A stretch of 21,381 nucleotides of DNA from Candidatus Portnoyibacteriota bacterium (GTDB lineage: Bacteria; Patescibacteriota; Minisyncoccia; RBG-13-40-8-A; JAUWHN01): assembly GCA_030605865.1 (NCBI GenBank), contig JAUWHN010000007.1:1-21381 (forward strand), read 5' to 3'. The position numbers and the translations under genes are program-made. This document shows, piece by piece, positions 6,038 through 12,989 of the stretch. Positions within the stretch are counted from its first letter, which is position 1. Every line of letters begins with the position of its first letter. Under the pieces are notes generated by a model. The model ran no database searches and was not told where the DNA came from. It saw only the letters and a list, made by a program, of their open reading frames with translations.

Positions 6038-7642
6038 ATGAAAAATATACTTTTAGTATCTATTTTATTCTTCTTAACCCCTTTTGTTTTAAAGGCGGCA
6101 GTTGTTATAAACGAGGCGCTTTACGATCCTTATGGGACTGATACGGGATTGGAATATATTCGGCTGTATAATAACGGCTCTGAAGCGGCTGATTTGACGG
6201 GGTGGGATTTGGACCCCTCCAGCGCGCCTTATTTTACTTTCCCATCTTTTACTTTAAATGCTCAAAGTTTTGTTAATATTCATATAAATACTTCTGGCAC
6301 AAATACTGACACTGATCTTTATGCTGGAGATTCAACTGGCATGCATAATGATAGGGGTCCTATTGCTTTTTTTAACTCCACCGCCCATTCTACAGCAAAT
6401 CTGGTTGACTATATTGAATATGGAGCTGGCGGACAAACTAATGAATCAAGAGCTGTAAGTGCGGAGATTTGGACAGCTGGTGATTTTATTTCTGATGTTG
6501 ACGCTGGATATGCTATAAAATTAAAAACTGATGGCCAGGATAACAATTCTTCAAGCGACTGGGAACAAACTACTCCATCAATAGGTCAAGGAGACGAGCC
6601 CGATGAACCCGAGGAAGAACCCCAAGAGCCTGAAGAGTCTGAAGAACCTACAGAAGAGCCTGAAGTTCCCCCAATTCCTTTTTCTGGGGGCACCAGCAAT
6701 CAACCCCCAATTGCCGACGCTGGAAATGATATTATTGCCTTTATTGGTGAGGAAATTACTTTTAATGGTTCAAAATCTTACGACCCCGATGGAAGCGAAC
6801 TGGCTTACGAATGGAATTTAGGCGAAGGAGGAGTAAAAAATGAGGCTGTTATAACCCATCAGTATTATTATCCAGGAACTTATTTGGTTACTTTAATGGT
6901 TTATGATGGTTTTCATTACAGCAAAGACACAATCACTATTGAAATTTATCCCAAGAAGGTCACTATAAATGAATTTGTCCCAAATCCAGTTGGAAAGGAT
7001 GCGGGGGACGAGGAAAATCCCGGAGAATGGATTGAGTTGTACAATGATTCCGACCAAATTGTTAATATCAGCGACTGGCAATTAGATGATGAAGATGGCG
7101 GCAGCAAACCATTTGTTTTTCCGGAGAATACTTTAATTTCCCCAAAAGGATTTTTAGTTTTTTCTCGTCAGACAACCAATATTGCTCTAAACAACGATAG
7201 CGATAAAGTCCGTTTACTTCTCTCAACCGGAATAATTTTTCAAGAAGTGAGTTATGAAAAAGCAAAAGAAGGATTATCTTCGGCCTTAACTCCCCAAGGA
7301 TTTGTCTGGAGTACTCCTACGCCGGGTCTTCCCAATATTGTTATTACTGAGGATCAAGCGTTTGAATATGAAGGTTCTCTCCAATCGGAAACTACCAGCC
7401 AACTATCTGGAAATGTGGTTTTAAGCTACGACCCCAAAGACTCTACTAAGGGTGGCTGGACTTATTCGACTCGATCAAAAAACATCGTTGAGGAAGGTTT
7501 AGCAGACCAACCTCATCTTAATTTAGTAAACCTGGAGGAATCAACGGATGGTAATAGTAAGCTGATTTTAATTGTCTTAACAATTATCGTCGTAGCTTTT
7601 GCTGGCGCAATGGGGATATTGAGATTGAAAAAAAAGGCTTAA
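6038..7642 (+). CDS. Membrane-anchored surface protein with two lamin-tail domains and a PKD domain
   Basis: The 534-residue protein has an N-terminal signal peptide (hydrophobic through about residue 20, KAAVVINEA after it). A first lamin tail domain follows (INEALYDPYGTDTGLEYIRLYN, TGWDLD), then a Glu/Pro-rich linker (about 185-218). Next is a PKD/immunoglobulin-like domain (about 222-305: PPIADAGNDI, SKSYDPDGSELAYEWNLGEGG, YPGTYLVTLMVYDG) and a second lamin tail domain (about 306-430: INEFVPNPVG, GEWIELYNDS, ISDWQLDDEDGGS). After a less defined region comes a C-terminal transmembrane helix (about 507-528) and a short basic tail. Such proteins are displayed outside the cell in Patescibacteria; their partners are not known. 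Binding or adhesion is inferred from domain type only. The gene stands alone between two terminators. Confidence 0.85.
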   Translation: MKNILLVSILFFLTPFVLKAAVVINEALYDPYGTDTGLEYIRLYNNGSEAADLTGWDLDPSSAPYFTFPSFTLNAQSFVNIHINTSGTNTDTDLYAGDSTGMHNDRGPIAFFNSTAHSTANLVDYIEYGAGGQTNESRAVSAEIWTAGDFISDVDAGYAIKLKTDGQDNNSSSDWEQTTPSIGQGDEPDEPEEEPQEPEESEEPTEEPEVPPIPFSGGTSNQPPIADAGNDIIAFIGEEITFNGSKSYDPDGSELAYEWNLGEGGVKNEAVITHQYYYPGTYLVTLMVYDGFHYSKDTITIEIYPKKVTINEFVPNPVGKDAGDEENPGEWIELYNDSDQIVNISDWQLDDEDGGSKPFVFPENTLISPKGFLVFSRQTTNIALNNDSDKVRLLLSTGIIFQEVSYEKAKEGLSSALTPQGFVWSTPTPGLPNIVITEDQAFEYEGSLQSETTSQLSGNVVLSYDPKDSTKGGWTYSTRSKNIVEEGLADQPHLNLVNLEESTDGNSKLILIVLTIIVVAFAGAMGILRLKKKA

Positions 7643-7665
7643 CTAAGCCAAAAAACAGTGAAAAG

Positions 7666-7697
7666 ACCCTGACAGATTTACTTTCTGCAGGGTTTTT
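7666..7697. terminator. Bidirectional terminator between convergent genes
   Basis: ACCCTG (7666-7671) pairs with CAGGGT (7688-7693), with an inner CAG/CTG pair. A T run follows on the plus strand and a TCTTTT stretch follows on the minus strand. It serves the surface protein gene (plus) and the TrpR-like gene (minus), whose stop codon overlaps it. A second palindrome, GGCTTAACTAAGCC, spans the plus gene's stop codon. Confidence 0.75.
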
Positions 7698-7989
7698 ATA
7701 GTTCCTTTTTTCGTTCTTCTAATTCATCTTTTATCCAATTTTGAACAAATTGGATAGTGCTTACTCCAACGCCAAGTTTTTTTCTCACATGGGTTTGAGT
7801 ATGGCCCTGTAAAAGCATTTTAGCTATTCTTAAGCGTCGGGCAAAGATGACTTTTTCGCTGGGAGTAAGGAAGTCATGAAAAAAATCCTCTGCTTCTTTT
7901 CGATTCAGTGAAGAGATAAAGTCATAAAAGTCCTTCAAAAGTTCTTTTTTAGTCTTGGAGGGCAAATTGTCAGGAAGAATTTTAGGCAT
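7696..7989 (-). CDS. TrpR/YerC-like DNA-binding regulator
   Basis: The 97-residue all-helical protein resembles the TrpR superfamily, YerC/YecD branch: FLTPSEKVIFARRLRIAKML followed by a helix-turn-helix, THVRKKLGVGVSTIQFVQNW. In TrpR this unit binds operator DNA as a dimer in response to tryptophan. The YerC branch lacks a known ligand, and no tryptophan genes lie nearby, so the regulon is unknown. It is the last gene of a three-gene minus-strand operon, 6 bases after yraN. Confidence 0.88.
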   Translation of the reverse strand: MPKILPDNLPSKTKKELLKDFYDFISSLNRKEAEDFFHDFLTPSEKVIFARRLRIAKMLLQGHTQTHVRKKLGVGVSTIQFVQNWIKDELEERKKEL

Positions 7990-7995
7990 AATATT

Positions 7996-8406
7996 TTAAT
8001 CAAAATCCTCAATGGCCTGTTCAATGTGCCGCAACTTAGATTTTTGCGTCCCGCAGTACTGTGGGATTTCTACGGTAATTACATCAATTTGCCAGGGGAT
8101 ATTATAATTTTCCTGCCTGCTGGCAGGCAGGTTATTAACTAAGTAGATTTTAGATAGTTTTATTAGTTGTTTTTGCTTAAAATAGGTGATATTGTCTTCT
8201 GGAGTATATGGACTCCTTTGGGATTTTGTAATTCTGGTTTTTACTTCAATAAAACTAAGATTTCCCCCTTTTTTAGCTATAATATCAATTTCACCACATC
8301 CTTTATACCTAAAATTTCGTTCTATAATCTTATAACCTTGCTTTTTTAGATATTTTTCAGCTATATCTTCACCTAGATTGCCTAATTGTTTGGTTTTTAC
8401 GACCAT
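7996..8406 (-). CDS. YraN/UPF0102 family nuclease-fold protein
   Basis: The protein has 136 residues: GNLGEDIAEKYLKKQGYKIIERNFR, then GEIDIIAKKGGNLSFIEVKTR, the E-D-ExK arrangement of restriction-endonuclease-like (Holliday junction resolvase-like) folds. Cellular function of the family is poorly defined. It is the middle gene of the operon, 27 bases after the nucleotidyltransferase. Two segments are encoded by palindromes: NLPASRQEN (8112-8131) and IPQYCGTQ (8049-8066). Both look like loop insertions relative to the compact family core. Confidence 0.9.
   Translation of the reverse strand: MVVKTKQLGNLGEDIAEKYLKKQGYKIIERNFRYKGCGEIDIIAKKGGNLSFIEVKTRITKSQRSPYTPEDNITYFKQKQLIKLSKIYLVNNLPASRQENYNIPWQIDVITVEIPQYCGTQKSKLRHIEQAIEDFD
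8049..8066. repeat. Intragenic palindrome in yraN (C-terminal)
   Basis: TCCCGCAGT-ACTGTGGGA pairs over 9 bp with one G-T pair and no loop. It is read in frame as part of the C-terminal tail. Confidence 0.6.
8112..8131. repeat. Intragenic GC-rich palindrome in yraN
   Basis: CCTGCCTGCTGGCAGGCAGG forms a 9-bp stem (one wobble pair) with almost no loop, inside an A+T-rich gene. It is in frame and encodes LPASRQ. Confidence 0.8.
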
Positions 8407-8433
8407 GTTTCACGATTTACATTTTATATTGCC

Positions 8434-9111
8434 CTAATTTTTAATCTTTTTCCAAGCTTGATTAGCTATTTCAACATCTTCTTCTGTGTTAACACCCATC
8501 CATTTACCTCGATGAGTGAAAACAGCTAGTTGTTCTTGTTTAACCAAATTTGGAAAAATATCATACTCAACAGAAAAACTTTTAACTTTGACTGAATTAA
8601 GTATGTTGGGCGAAAGAATGTATACACCAGCGTTAATTAATCCCTGGCATTTTCTTTTTGGTTTTTCTTTGAACTCCAAAACTTTAATTCCTTTATTTTT
8701 TATTAATCCCCAGCATCTAGCATCTTCACAAAACCAACCGATCATACTGTTAGCCAGAGGGTGTTTTTTATGAAATCGTACAAATTCAGCCAGGTTTATA
8801 TCCATTAGATTATCGCCATTTAAAACCATAAATTCTTTTTCTAGTCCTTTTGAAGCGAACTTTATTGCTCCTCCGGTTCCCAGGGGCCTTGGTTCAATAA
8901 CATAGTCATATTTACCTTTTAAATATTTTATAATTTGGTCAGCTCTATAACCTAAACTAAATCGAATATCGTTAAGTCCGTGTTTTTCCAATAAATCAGT
9001 TTGATGCTGTAAAATTGGCTTTCCGGCAATTTTAACCAGAGCCTTTGGTATATTTTTAGCGGATTTTGGTAGACGAACACTTTTTCCACCAGCGAGAATT
9101 ATTACTTTCAT
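8434..9111 (-). CDS. Sugar-phosphate nucleotidyltransferase
   Basis: The 225-residue single-domain GT-A-like NTP transferase transfers a nucleotidyl group to a sugar 1-phosphate for glycan synthesis. It shows the pyrophosphorylase signature LAGGKSVRLPKSAKNIPKAL, then AGKPILQHQ, EPRPLGTGGAIK, LNGDNLMDIN (the metal-binding Asp in GDN), INAGVYILS, and EYDIFPNLV. The short length and lack of a left-handed beta-helix domain resemble heptose-1-phosphate guanylyltransferase (HddC) or mannose-1-phosphate guanylyltransferase homologues; I cannot fix the substrate. It is the first gene of the operon with yraN and the TrpR-like gene, and has a short 5' leader from a good promoter. Confidence 0.85.
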   Translation of the reverse strand: MKVIILAGGKSVRLPKSAKNIPKALVKIAGKPILQHQTDLLEKHGLNDIRFSLGYRADQIIKYLKGKYDYVIEPRPLGTGGAIKFASKGLEKEFMVLNGDNLMDINLAEFVRFHKKHPLANSMIGWFCEDARCWGLIKNKGIKVLEFKEKPKRKCQGLINAGVYILSPNILNSVKVKSFSVEYDIFPNLVKQEQLAVFTHRGKWMGVNTEEDVEIANQAWKKIKN

Positions 9112-9134
9112 AAGATTTTACTCTTTATTTTATT

Positions 9135-9163
9135 ATCTTAGCTGGAATTAGAACAATAGTCAA
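9135..9163 (-). promoter_or_regulatory. Promoter of the nucleotidyltransferase-yraN operon
   Basis: On the minus strand: TTGACT (9163-9158), 17-base spacer, TAAGAT (9140-9135). Transcription would start near 9128, about 16 bases before ATG 9111. Confidence 0.7.
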
Positions 9164-9174
9164 GTTAAGAGTGG

Positions 9175-9191
9175 ACCAAGTCTGACTTGGT
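9175..9191. repeat. Palindrome overlapping the 3' CCA end of tRNA-Ala
   Basis: ACCAAGT-CTG-ACTTGGT, a 7-bp perfect stem. One arm includes the encoded discriminator A and CCA of tRNA-Ala(CGC). There is no T run, so it is not a clear terminator. Confidence 0.5.
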
Positions 9192-9261
9192 GGACCTGGC
9201 GAGAATTGAACTCGCGTCTCTACCATGCGAAGGTAGTATTCTACCACTAAATTACAGGCCC
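9188..9261 (-). tRNA. tRNA-Ala (anticodon CGC)
   Basis: Acceptor arms GGGCCTG and CAGGTCC include the G3-U70 pair that identifies alanine tRNAs. The anticodon stem is CTACC/GGTAG with loop TTCGCAT, giving anticodon CGC for codon GCG. The T arm is GCGAG-TTCAATT-CTCGC. The discriminator is A, and CCA is encoded (9190-9188), unlike the three other tRNAs in the window. It is 47 bases downstream of tRNA-Pro on the same strand. Confidence 0.92.
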
Positions 9262-9308
9262 GAAGTTTTTAGAAAATGGCTCAACAAAGCCAAAAAGTAG
9301 TTGTGTAA

Positions 9309-9382
9309 TCGGGGTGGGGAGATTTGAACTCCCGATCTCTGACTCCCGAAGCCAGCGCTTTAATCCGCTAAGCTACACCCCG
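9309..9382 (-). tRNA. tRNA-Pro (anticodon CGG)
   Basis: Acceptor arms CGGGGTG and CACCCCG start with C1-G72, typical of bacterial proline tRNA. The anticodon stem is CTGGC/GTCAG with loop TTCGGGA, anticodon CGG for codon CCG. The T arm GGGAG-TTCAAAT-CTCCC is intact. CCA is not encoded. The gene begins 4 bases after the stop codon of the CCA-adding enzyme and is probably in the same transcript. Confidence 0.93.
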
Positions 9383-9386
9383 GAAT

Positions 9387-10862
9387 TTACTTTATCCAAT
9401 ACTTTCCTTTAATTTTTAAATCTTCCTCTTCTTTCTTTTCCTCAATTTTCTTTTTAGCCATTTTGCGAAGGTTTTCTAAATCGGTTTTATCCAATTCTTT
9501 AATTCTTTTTTCTAAATAAGCTTTAGTGTTTTTCTTTGGGTCTTCAATAAGCTCAGACAATAAAACATCCAAAATCGCTCCAATTTTTGGTCCCGGCTCA
9601 ATTTTAAGGATTTTCATTATTTCACTGCCTCCAATTTTAAGCATCTTTACGGAAATCGGGTCTTTGGAAACTTTTTCCATCATATATTCAATGGTTCGAA
9701 GACGATAGGGCCTTGCTTTTGGTACGCCCATTCCTAATCTATCGGCAACTCGTAAATTGATTAAGTCTGTGGTATTTTCTAATCCCACTCGGCGAATAAG
9801 ACGTCTTACTCCTGCGTCGGTAATCCTTTCTGGGTCGGAAACAAACATATGATTTCGAACTAAAACAGCTACTTTTTCAATAAATTTCCTGGGAAATTTT
9901 AATCTCCCTAAAATTCTGGCAGTAAATTTTGCTCCTACATAGTCGTGATTATAGAACGTAGAATCAGGCCCCTCGCCTTCTTTGGTTTCAGGCTTGCCAA
10001 TATCGTGAAATAACGCAGCTAAACGGACATCTAAATTAAATTTTTGATCAGCAGCTGCTTGAAGAGAACGGATAGAGTGTTCATAAATATCATAAATATG
10101 GTGTCTGTTTTGACCAACTTTAATCCCCTTTTCTAATTCTGGCAAAATATACTGAAGCAGCCTTGTTTTTCTTAAAAGTTCTATTCCTTGCTTAGGTTTA
10201 CTTTCGCCAGCTGGCGGATCAATGATTTTTATTAATTCATCTCTAATTCGCTCTTTTGATATTGCCTGAATCCAGCCAGCATCTTTTTGAATGGCTTTAA
10301 GAGTTTTTGGTTCTATTTGCCAGCCTTTGGTTGGTCGGCCAGAGGCCGAAAGGGTAGTAGCAAATCGGACAGCTCTTAACATCCGAAGAGCATCTTCATT
10401 AAATCTTTCTTCTGGATTGCCAACTGCCCGGATAATTTTCTTTTTTAAGTCGTTTTCGCCGTTGAAAAAATCAAGTAAATTTCCCCTAATATCTAAAGCA
10501 AGGGCATTAACAGTAAAATCTCTTCTGGTTAAGTCTTCATTAATGGTTTTAGCAAAACGGATTTTGTCCGGATGGCGTTTGTCAGTGTATTTTTCGTCAA
10601 TTCGATAGGTGGTTACTTCTATCTCGGCCAACGTTTTATCTTTTGAGCCCGTCTGGACAGTTACAGTGCCGAATTTATTAGCATAGAAAGATTTGGGAAA
10701 TATTTTTTGAATTTCTTTTGGCTTGGCATTGGTGGTAATATCCCAATCTTTGGGTTTTCCATCTAGTAAAAGATCCCGGACACAACCACCCACAACATAG
10801 GCCTCATAATTGTGTTTCTCAAGCTTTTTAATAATAGATTTTACTTCCTCTGGAATTTTCAT
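9387..10862 (-). CDS. cca: CCA tRNA nucleotidyltransferase with HD domain
   Basis: The 491-residue class II enzyme adds or repairs the 3' CCA of tRNAs. Catalytic head: VVGGCVRDLLLDGKPKDWDI, with the DxD of the nucleotidyltransferase, then RRDFTVNALALD and the neck motif EDALRMLRAVRFA. A C-terminal HD phosphohydrolase domain shows LAALFHDIGKPETKE and NHD, with a further conserved helical region and a Lys/Glu-rich tail. Two tRNA genes follow directly, and three of the four tRNAs in the window need this activity because CCA is not encoded. Two palindromes lie in frame (10205-10216 and 10324-10353), encoding DPPAGE and LSASGRPTKG. The promoter is positioned so that the mRNA would start at or within 2 bases of the ATG, which predicts a leaderless message. 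Confidence 0.95.
   Translation of the reverse strand: MKIPEEVKSIIKKLEKHNYEAYVVGGCVRDLLLDGKPKDWDITTNAKPKEIQKIFPKSFYANKFGTVTVQTGSKDKTLAEIEVTTYRIDEKYTDKRHPDKIRFAKTINEDLTRRDFTVNALALDIRGNLLDFFNGENDLKKKIIRAVGNPEERFNEDALRMLRAVRFATTLSASGRPTKGWQIEPKTLKAIQKDAGWIQAISKERIRDELIKIIDPPAGESKPKQGIELLRKTRLLQYILPELEKGIKVGQNRHHIYDIYEHSIRSLQAAADQKFNLDVRLAALFHDIGKPETKEGEGPDSTFYNHDYVGAKFTARILGRLKFPRKFIEKVAVLVRNHMFVSDPERITDAGVRRLIRRVGLENTTDLINLRVADRLGMGVPKARPYRLRTIEYMMEKVSKDPISVKMLKIGGSEIMKILKIEPGPKIGAILDVLLSELIEDPKKNTKAYLEKRIKELDKTDLENLRKMAKKKIEEKKEEEDLKIKGKYWIK
10205..10216. repeat. Palindrome CGCCAGCTGGCG inside cca
   Basis: Perfect 12-base palindrome, in frame. The same sequence is the core of the palindrome inside pnp at 15490-15503. 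Confidence 0.7.
10324..10353. repeat. Hairpin inside cca
   Basis: TCGGCC-AGA-GGCCGA (10335-10349) with outer CCTTT/AAAGG pairing. It is in frame and encodes an Ala/Ser/Gly/Arg-rich loop directly after the conserved neck motif. Confidence 0.55.
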
Positions 10863-10868
10863 GGTTTA

Positions 10869-10897
10869 ACTATAGCTCAAAACTTGCATTTTGGCAA
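10869..10897 (-). promoter_or_regulatory. Promoter of cca-tRNA-Pro-tRNA-Ala
   Basis: On the minus strand: TTGCCA (10897-10892), 17-base spacer, TATAGT (10874-10869), predicting a start near 10862, the A of the cca ATG. It overlaps the divergent tRNA-Arg promoter. Confidence 0.65.
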
Positions 10898-10912
10898 CTT
10901 TTAGGGTAAGAT
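10884..10912 (+). promoter_or_regulatory. Promoter of the tRNA-Arg operon
   Basis: TTGCAT (10884-10889), 17-base spacer, TAAGAT (10907-10912); start expected near 10919. The leader contains GCCTT-GGCG-AAGGC (10938-10951), just ahead of the tRNA. The -35 boxes of the two divergent promoters share the same 14 bases of DNA, so the promoters probably compete for polymerase. Confidence 0.6.
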
Positions 10913-10953
10913 TAAGGAGAATTGTTTGTACGTCAAAGCCTTGGCGAAGGCGT

Positions 10954-11025
10954 GCCCTCGTGGTGAAACGGATATCACGCAACGCTTCGGACGTTGATTT
11001 CCGGGTTCGAATCCTGGCGAGGGCA
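10954..11025 (+). tRNA. tRNA-Arg (anticodon TCG)
   Basis: Acceptor GCCCTCG/CGAGGGC, anticodon stem CAACG/CGTTG with loop CTTCGGA giving anticodon TCG, T arm CCGGG-TTCGAAT-CCTGG, discriminator A. CCA is not encoded. The start codon of the next gene follows after a single base. Confidence 0.95.
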
Positions 11026-11026
11026 T

Positions 11027-11248
11027 ATGAAGAAACCCCATATTTCAAGTGGTGGAGTTATTTATAGAATTCTCCCAAAAAATAAAATTGAAGTTTTATT
11101 GATTCATCAAAGGATTTCCCATAAATGGCATCTACCAAAAGGAACGTACGAGGGAAAAGAAAGTTTGGAGGAAACTGCTCTACGAGAGACTGAAGAAGAG
11201 AAAGATGTTGTCGAGATGGCAGAAAAAGCAATCAAAGAAAAAATATGA
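11027..11248 (+). CDS. Truncated NUDIX-domain protein
   Basis: The 73 residues begin MKKPHISSGGVIYRIL and reach the NUDIX box as HLPKGTYEGKESLEETALRE followed by TEEEKDV. The box has the Glu residues that bind metal, but the Gly near its end is Asp. The protein then ends after a short charged helix, whereas NUDIX hydrolases normally have about 130-150 residues, so the second half of the fold is missing. ATG 11027 is chosen because the upstream frame (from 10994) runs through tRNA-Arg. The gene starts 2 bases after the tRNA, leaving no room for a leader, and its stop overlaps the next start (ATGA). It may be a decaying gene kept to couple translation, or a small protein in its own right. Confidence 0.7.
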   Translation: MKKPHISSGGVIYRILPKNKIEVLLIHQRISHKWHLPKGTYEGKESLEETALRETEEEKDVVEMAEKAIKEKI

Positions 11249-12036
11249 AACTTACTATTTTAGGCTCTGGAAGCTTAATATTCAAAAAAGAAAGAATGGC
11301 TCCGGCATATTTAGTTGAAACTAATTCCGGAGAAAGTTTTTTATTTGACTGCGGCGCAACTGCATTACAAAGATTTATTGATGTCGATTTTGATTATACT
11401 AACCTTGACCATATTGTGATAACCCATCCTCATGCTGATCATCTAGGGGGATTGATTTCTTTGGTTTTTAGTATTGCTCTAAAATCAATTTATGTTCCTT
11501 ATCTTGGTGGGACCAAAAGAGAAAAACCCTTGTTTTTGCATGGTTATAAGGGGTTAACAGACGATTACCAAACTCTTAGAAAAATGATGTATGCTGAACC
11601 CGACGAAGGGTTTGAAATAAAGGTATTTGAATATAAAAACAAAAAAGTTGAATTTAAAAAGTTTATTATAAAAACATCTTTGGTTCCTCATGTAGAAAAA
11701 TATTATAAAAACAAAAGTATTGCTGTTAGGCTGGAGATTGATAATAAAAGTCTGGTTTACTCTGGTGACTGTAAATATAATGAACAGTTGATTAATTTGT
11801 CTCGTAAGGCAGATGTAGCATTATTTGAATGTTCTTCGCCTGCGCAGGGTTTAAGTGGTAGCACTCATTTGACGTCGAAAGGAGCTGGAAAAATTGCCCA
11901 AGAAGCAGGCGTCAAGAGGTTGGTTCTTACTCATCATTATGACATTAAATCGCCGCAGAAAATTTTAAAAGAAGCTAGAAAATATTTTTCTGGCAAAATT
12001 ATTGTAGCCGAGGATTTGATGAAGATAAAGATATGA
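11245..12036 (+). CDS. Metallo-beta-lactamase-fold hydrolase, RNase Z-like
   Basis: The 263 residues start MKLTILGSGS and contain the zinc motif THPHADHLGG (HxHxDH), PHVEK, SGDCKYN (bridging Asp) and LTHHYD (final His), all in the order found in RNase Z/ElaC and related MBL hydrolases. RNase Z cuts tRNA precursors 3' of the discriminator base. Position between two tRNAs that lack encoded CCA fits that role, but no RNase Z exosite arm is obvious, so another MBL activity remains possible. It overlaps the NUDIX fragment and the DUF362 gene by ATGA at both ends. Confidence 0.8.
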   Translation: MKLTILGSGSLIFKKERMAPAYLVETNSGESFLFDCGATALQRFIDVDFDYTNLDHIVITHPHADHLGGLISLVFSIALKSIYVPYLGGTKREKPLFLHGYKGLTDDYQTLRKMMYAEPDEGFEIKVFEYKNKKVEFKKFIIKTSLVPHVEKYYKNKSIAVRLEIDNKSLVYSGDCKYNEQLINLSRKADVALFECSSPAQGLSGSTHLTSKGAGKIAQEAGVKRLVLTHHYDIKSPQKILKEARKYFSGKIIVAEDLMKIKI

Positions 12037-12989
12037 GCCAAGAAACTGTTTTTATTGCTAAAAATAAAAAAAGTCCTCGTGATTTAGGTTTTGAAATTAT
12101 GGAGATGGTTGCTCCGAGAGTAATTGGGAAGAAGATTCTTATAAAACCTAATTTGACCATCAAAGCTTCGGCAGATTCAGGAATTGTTACTAATTCAGTT
12201 TTTTGTGAAGGGATAATAGATTATTTAAAGAAGAATGGGGTCGAAGATATTAAAATCGGCGAGGGAACAAGCGCAGCTTCAGATGATGAAATGAAAGAAG
12301 TTTATTCTGCTGCTGATTATTTAGAGTTAGCTTCAAAAACCGGATTAGAATTGATAAATTTTAATAAGGATGGGATGATAGAATTAGAGGTGCCAAATCC
12401 GATTGTTTGGAAAAAAGTTAAAGTAGCCAAGAGCATTTTAGACTTTGACCTTTTGATTAATGTGCCAGTTTTGAAAACTCATCATATTGCCTTAGTTACT
12501 TTAGGGATTAAGAATTTGATGGGACTTTTTTTGCCAATTAGCGAAAGAAACAAGGCTTTTCATGAGAGGCTTATTGCTTTTCGAGGAAGCCTTAAGAAAG
12601 AAAGACGTCATCATCTCAACAAGGATGAACTTAAACAGGCCCATATAGAGATTTCAGAAAAAATTCTTGATTTGTATAAAGCAATAAGAACTAAAGTTCC
12701 AATATTAACGGTTATTGATGGTTTTTATGGTCGGGAAGGCAATGGTTTTGAAAAAGGGAAAAATAAAGATATGAGAATTGTGATTGCTGGCTGGAATGCA
12801 GTGGCCGTTGATACCGTTGCTGCCCATATTATGGGTTTTAACCCCAAACTCATCCACTATCTAATGTTAGCCCAAAGAGAAAAGCTTGGTCCCAGTCAGT
12901 TATCAAAAATAAAAGTTAAAGGCATAAATCCAAAAGAGATTAGAACGAGTTTTAAGGTGATAACGGAAATGGAGGAGGAAATAAATTAA
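12033..12989 (+). CDS. DUF362 domain-containing protein
   Basis: The 318 residues show the DUF362 pattern: GKKILIKPNLT, an SADSGIVTN segment, IGEGTSA, LINVPVLKTH, LGIKNLMGL, and a C-terminal IAGWNAVAVDTVAAHIMGF. Members are often fused to ferredoxin domains; here no cysteine cluster is present. Function is unknown. It is the last protein gene of the operon; its TAA stop is directly followed by the first base of tRNA-Lys. Confidence 0.88.
   Translation: MSQETVFIAKNKKSPRDLGFEIMEMVAPRVIGKKILIKPNLTIKASADSGIVTNSVFCEGIIDYLKKNGVEDIKIGEGTSAASDDEMKEVYSAADYLELASKTGLELINFNKDGMIELEVPNPIVWKKVKVAKSILDFDLLINVPVLKTHHIALVTLGIKNLMGLFLPISERNKAFHERLIAFRGSLKKERRHHLNKDELKQAHIEISEKILDLYKAIRTKVPILTVIDGFYGREGNGFEKGKNKDMRIVIAGWNAVAVDTVAAHIMGFNPKLIHYLMLAQREKLGPSQLSKIKVKGINPKEIRTSFKVITEMEEEIN

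Noticed and set aside
10291..10608. A 105-residue plus-strand ORF
   Set aside because: It is a shadow of cca in another frame, with no recognisable domain.
10994..11026. Upstream start for the NUDIX gene
   Set aside because: These codons are the 3' half of tRNA-Arg; the ATG at 11027 gives a natural NUDIX N-terminus.
10866..11048. A 60-residue minus-strand ORF
   Set aside because: It is antisense to tRNA-Arg and the divergent promoters, with no family resemblance.
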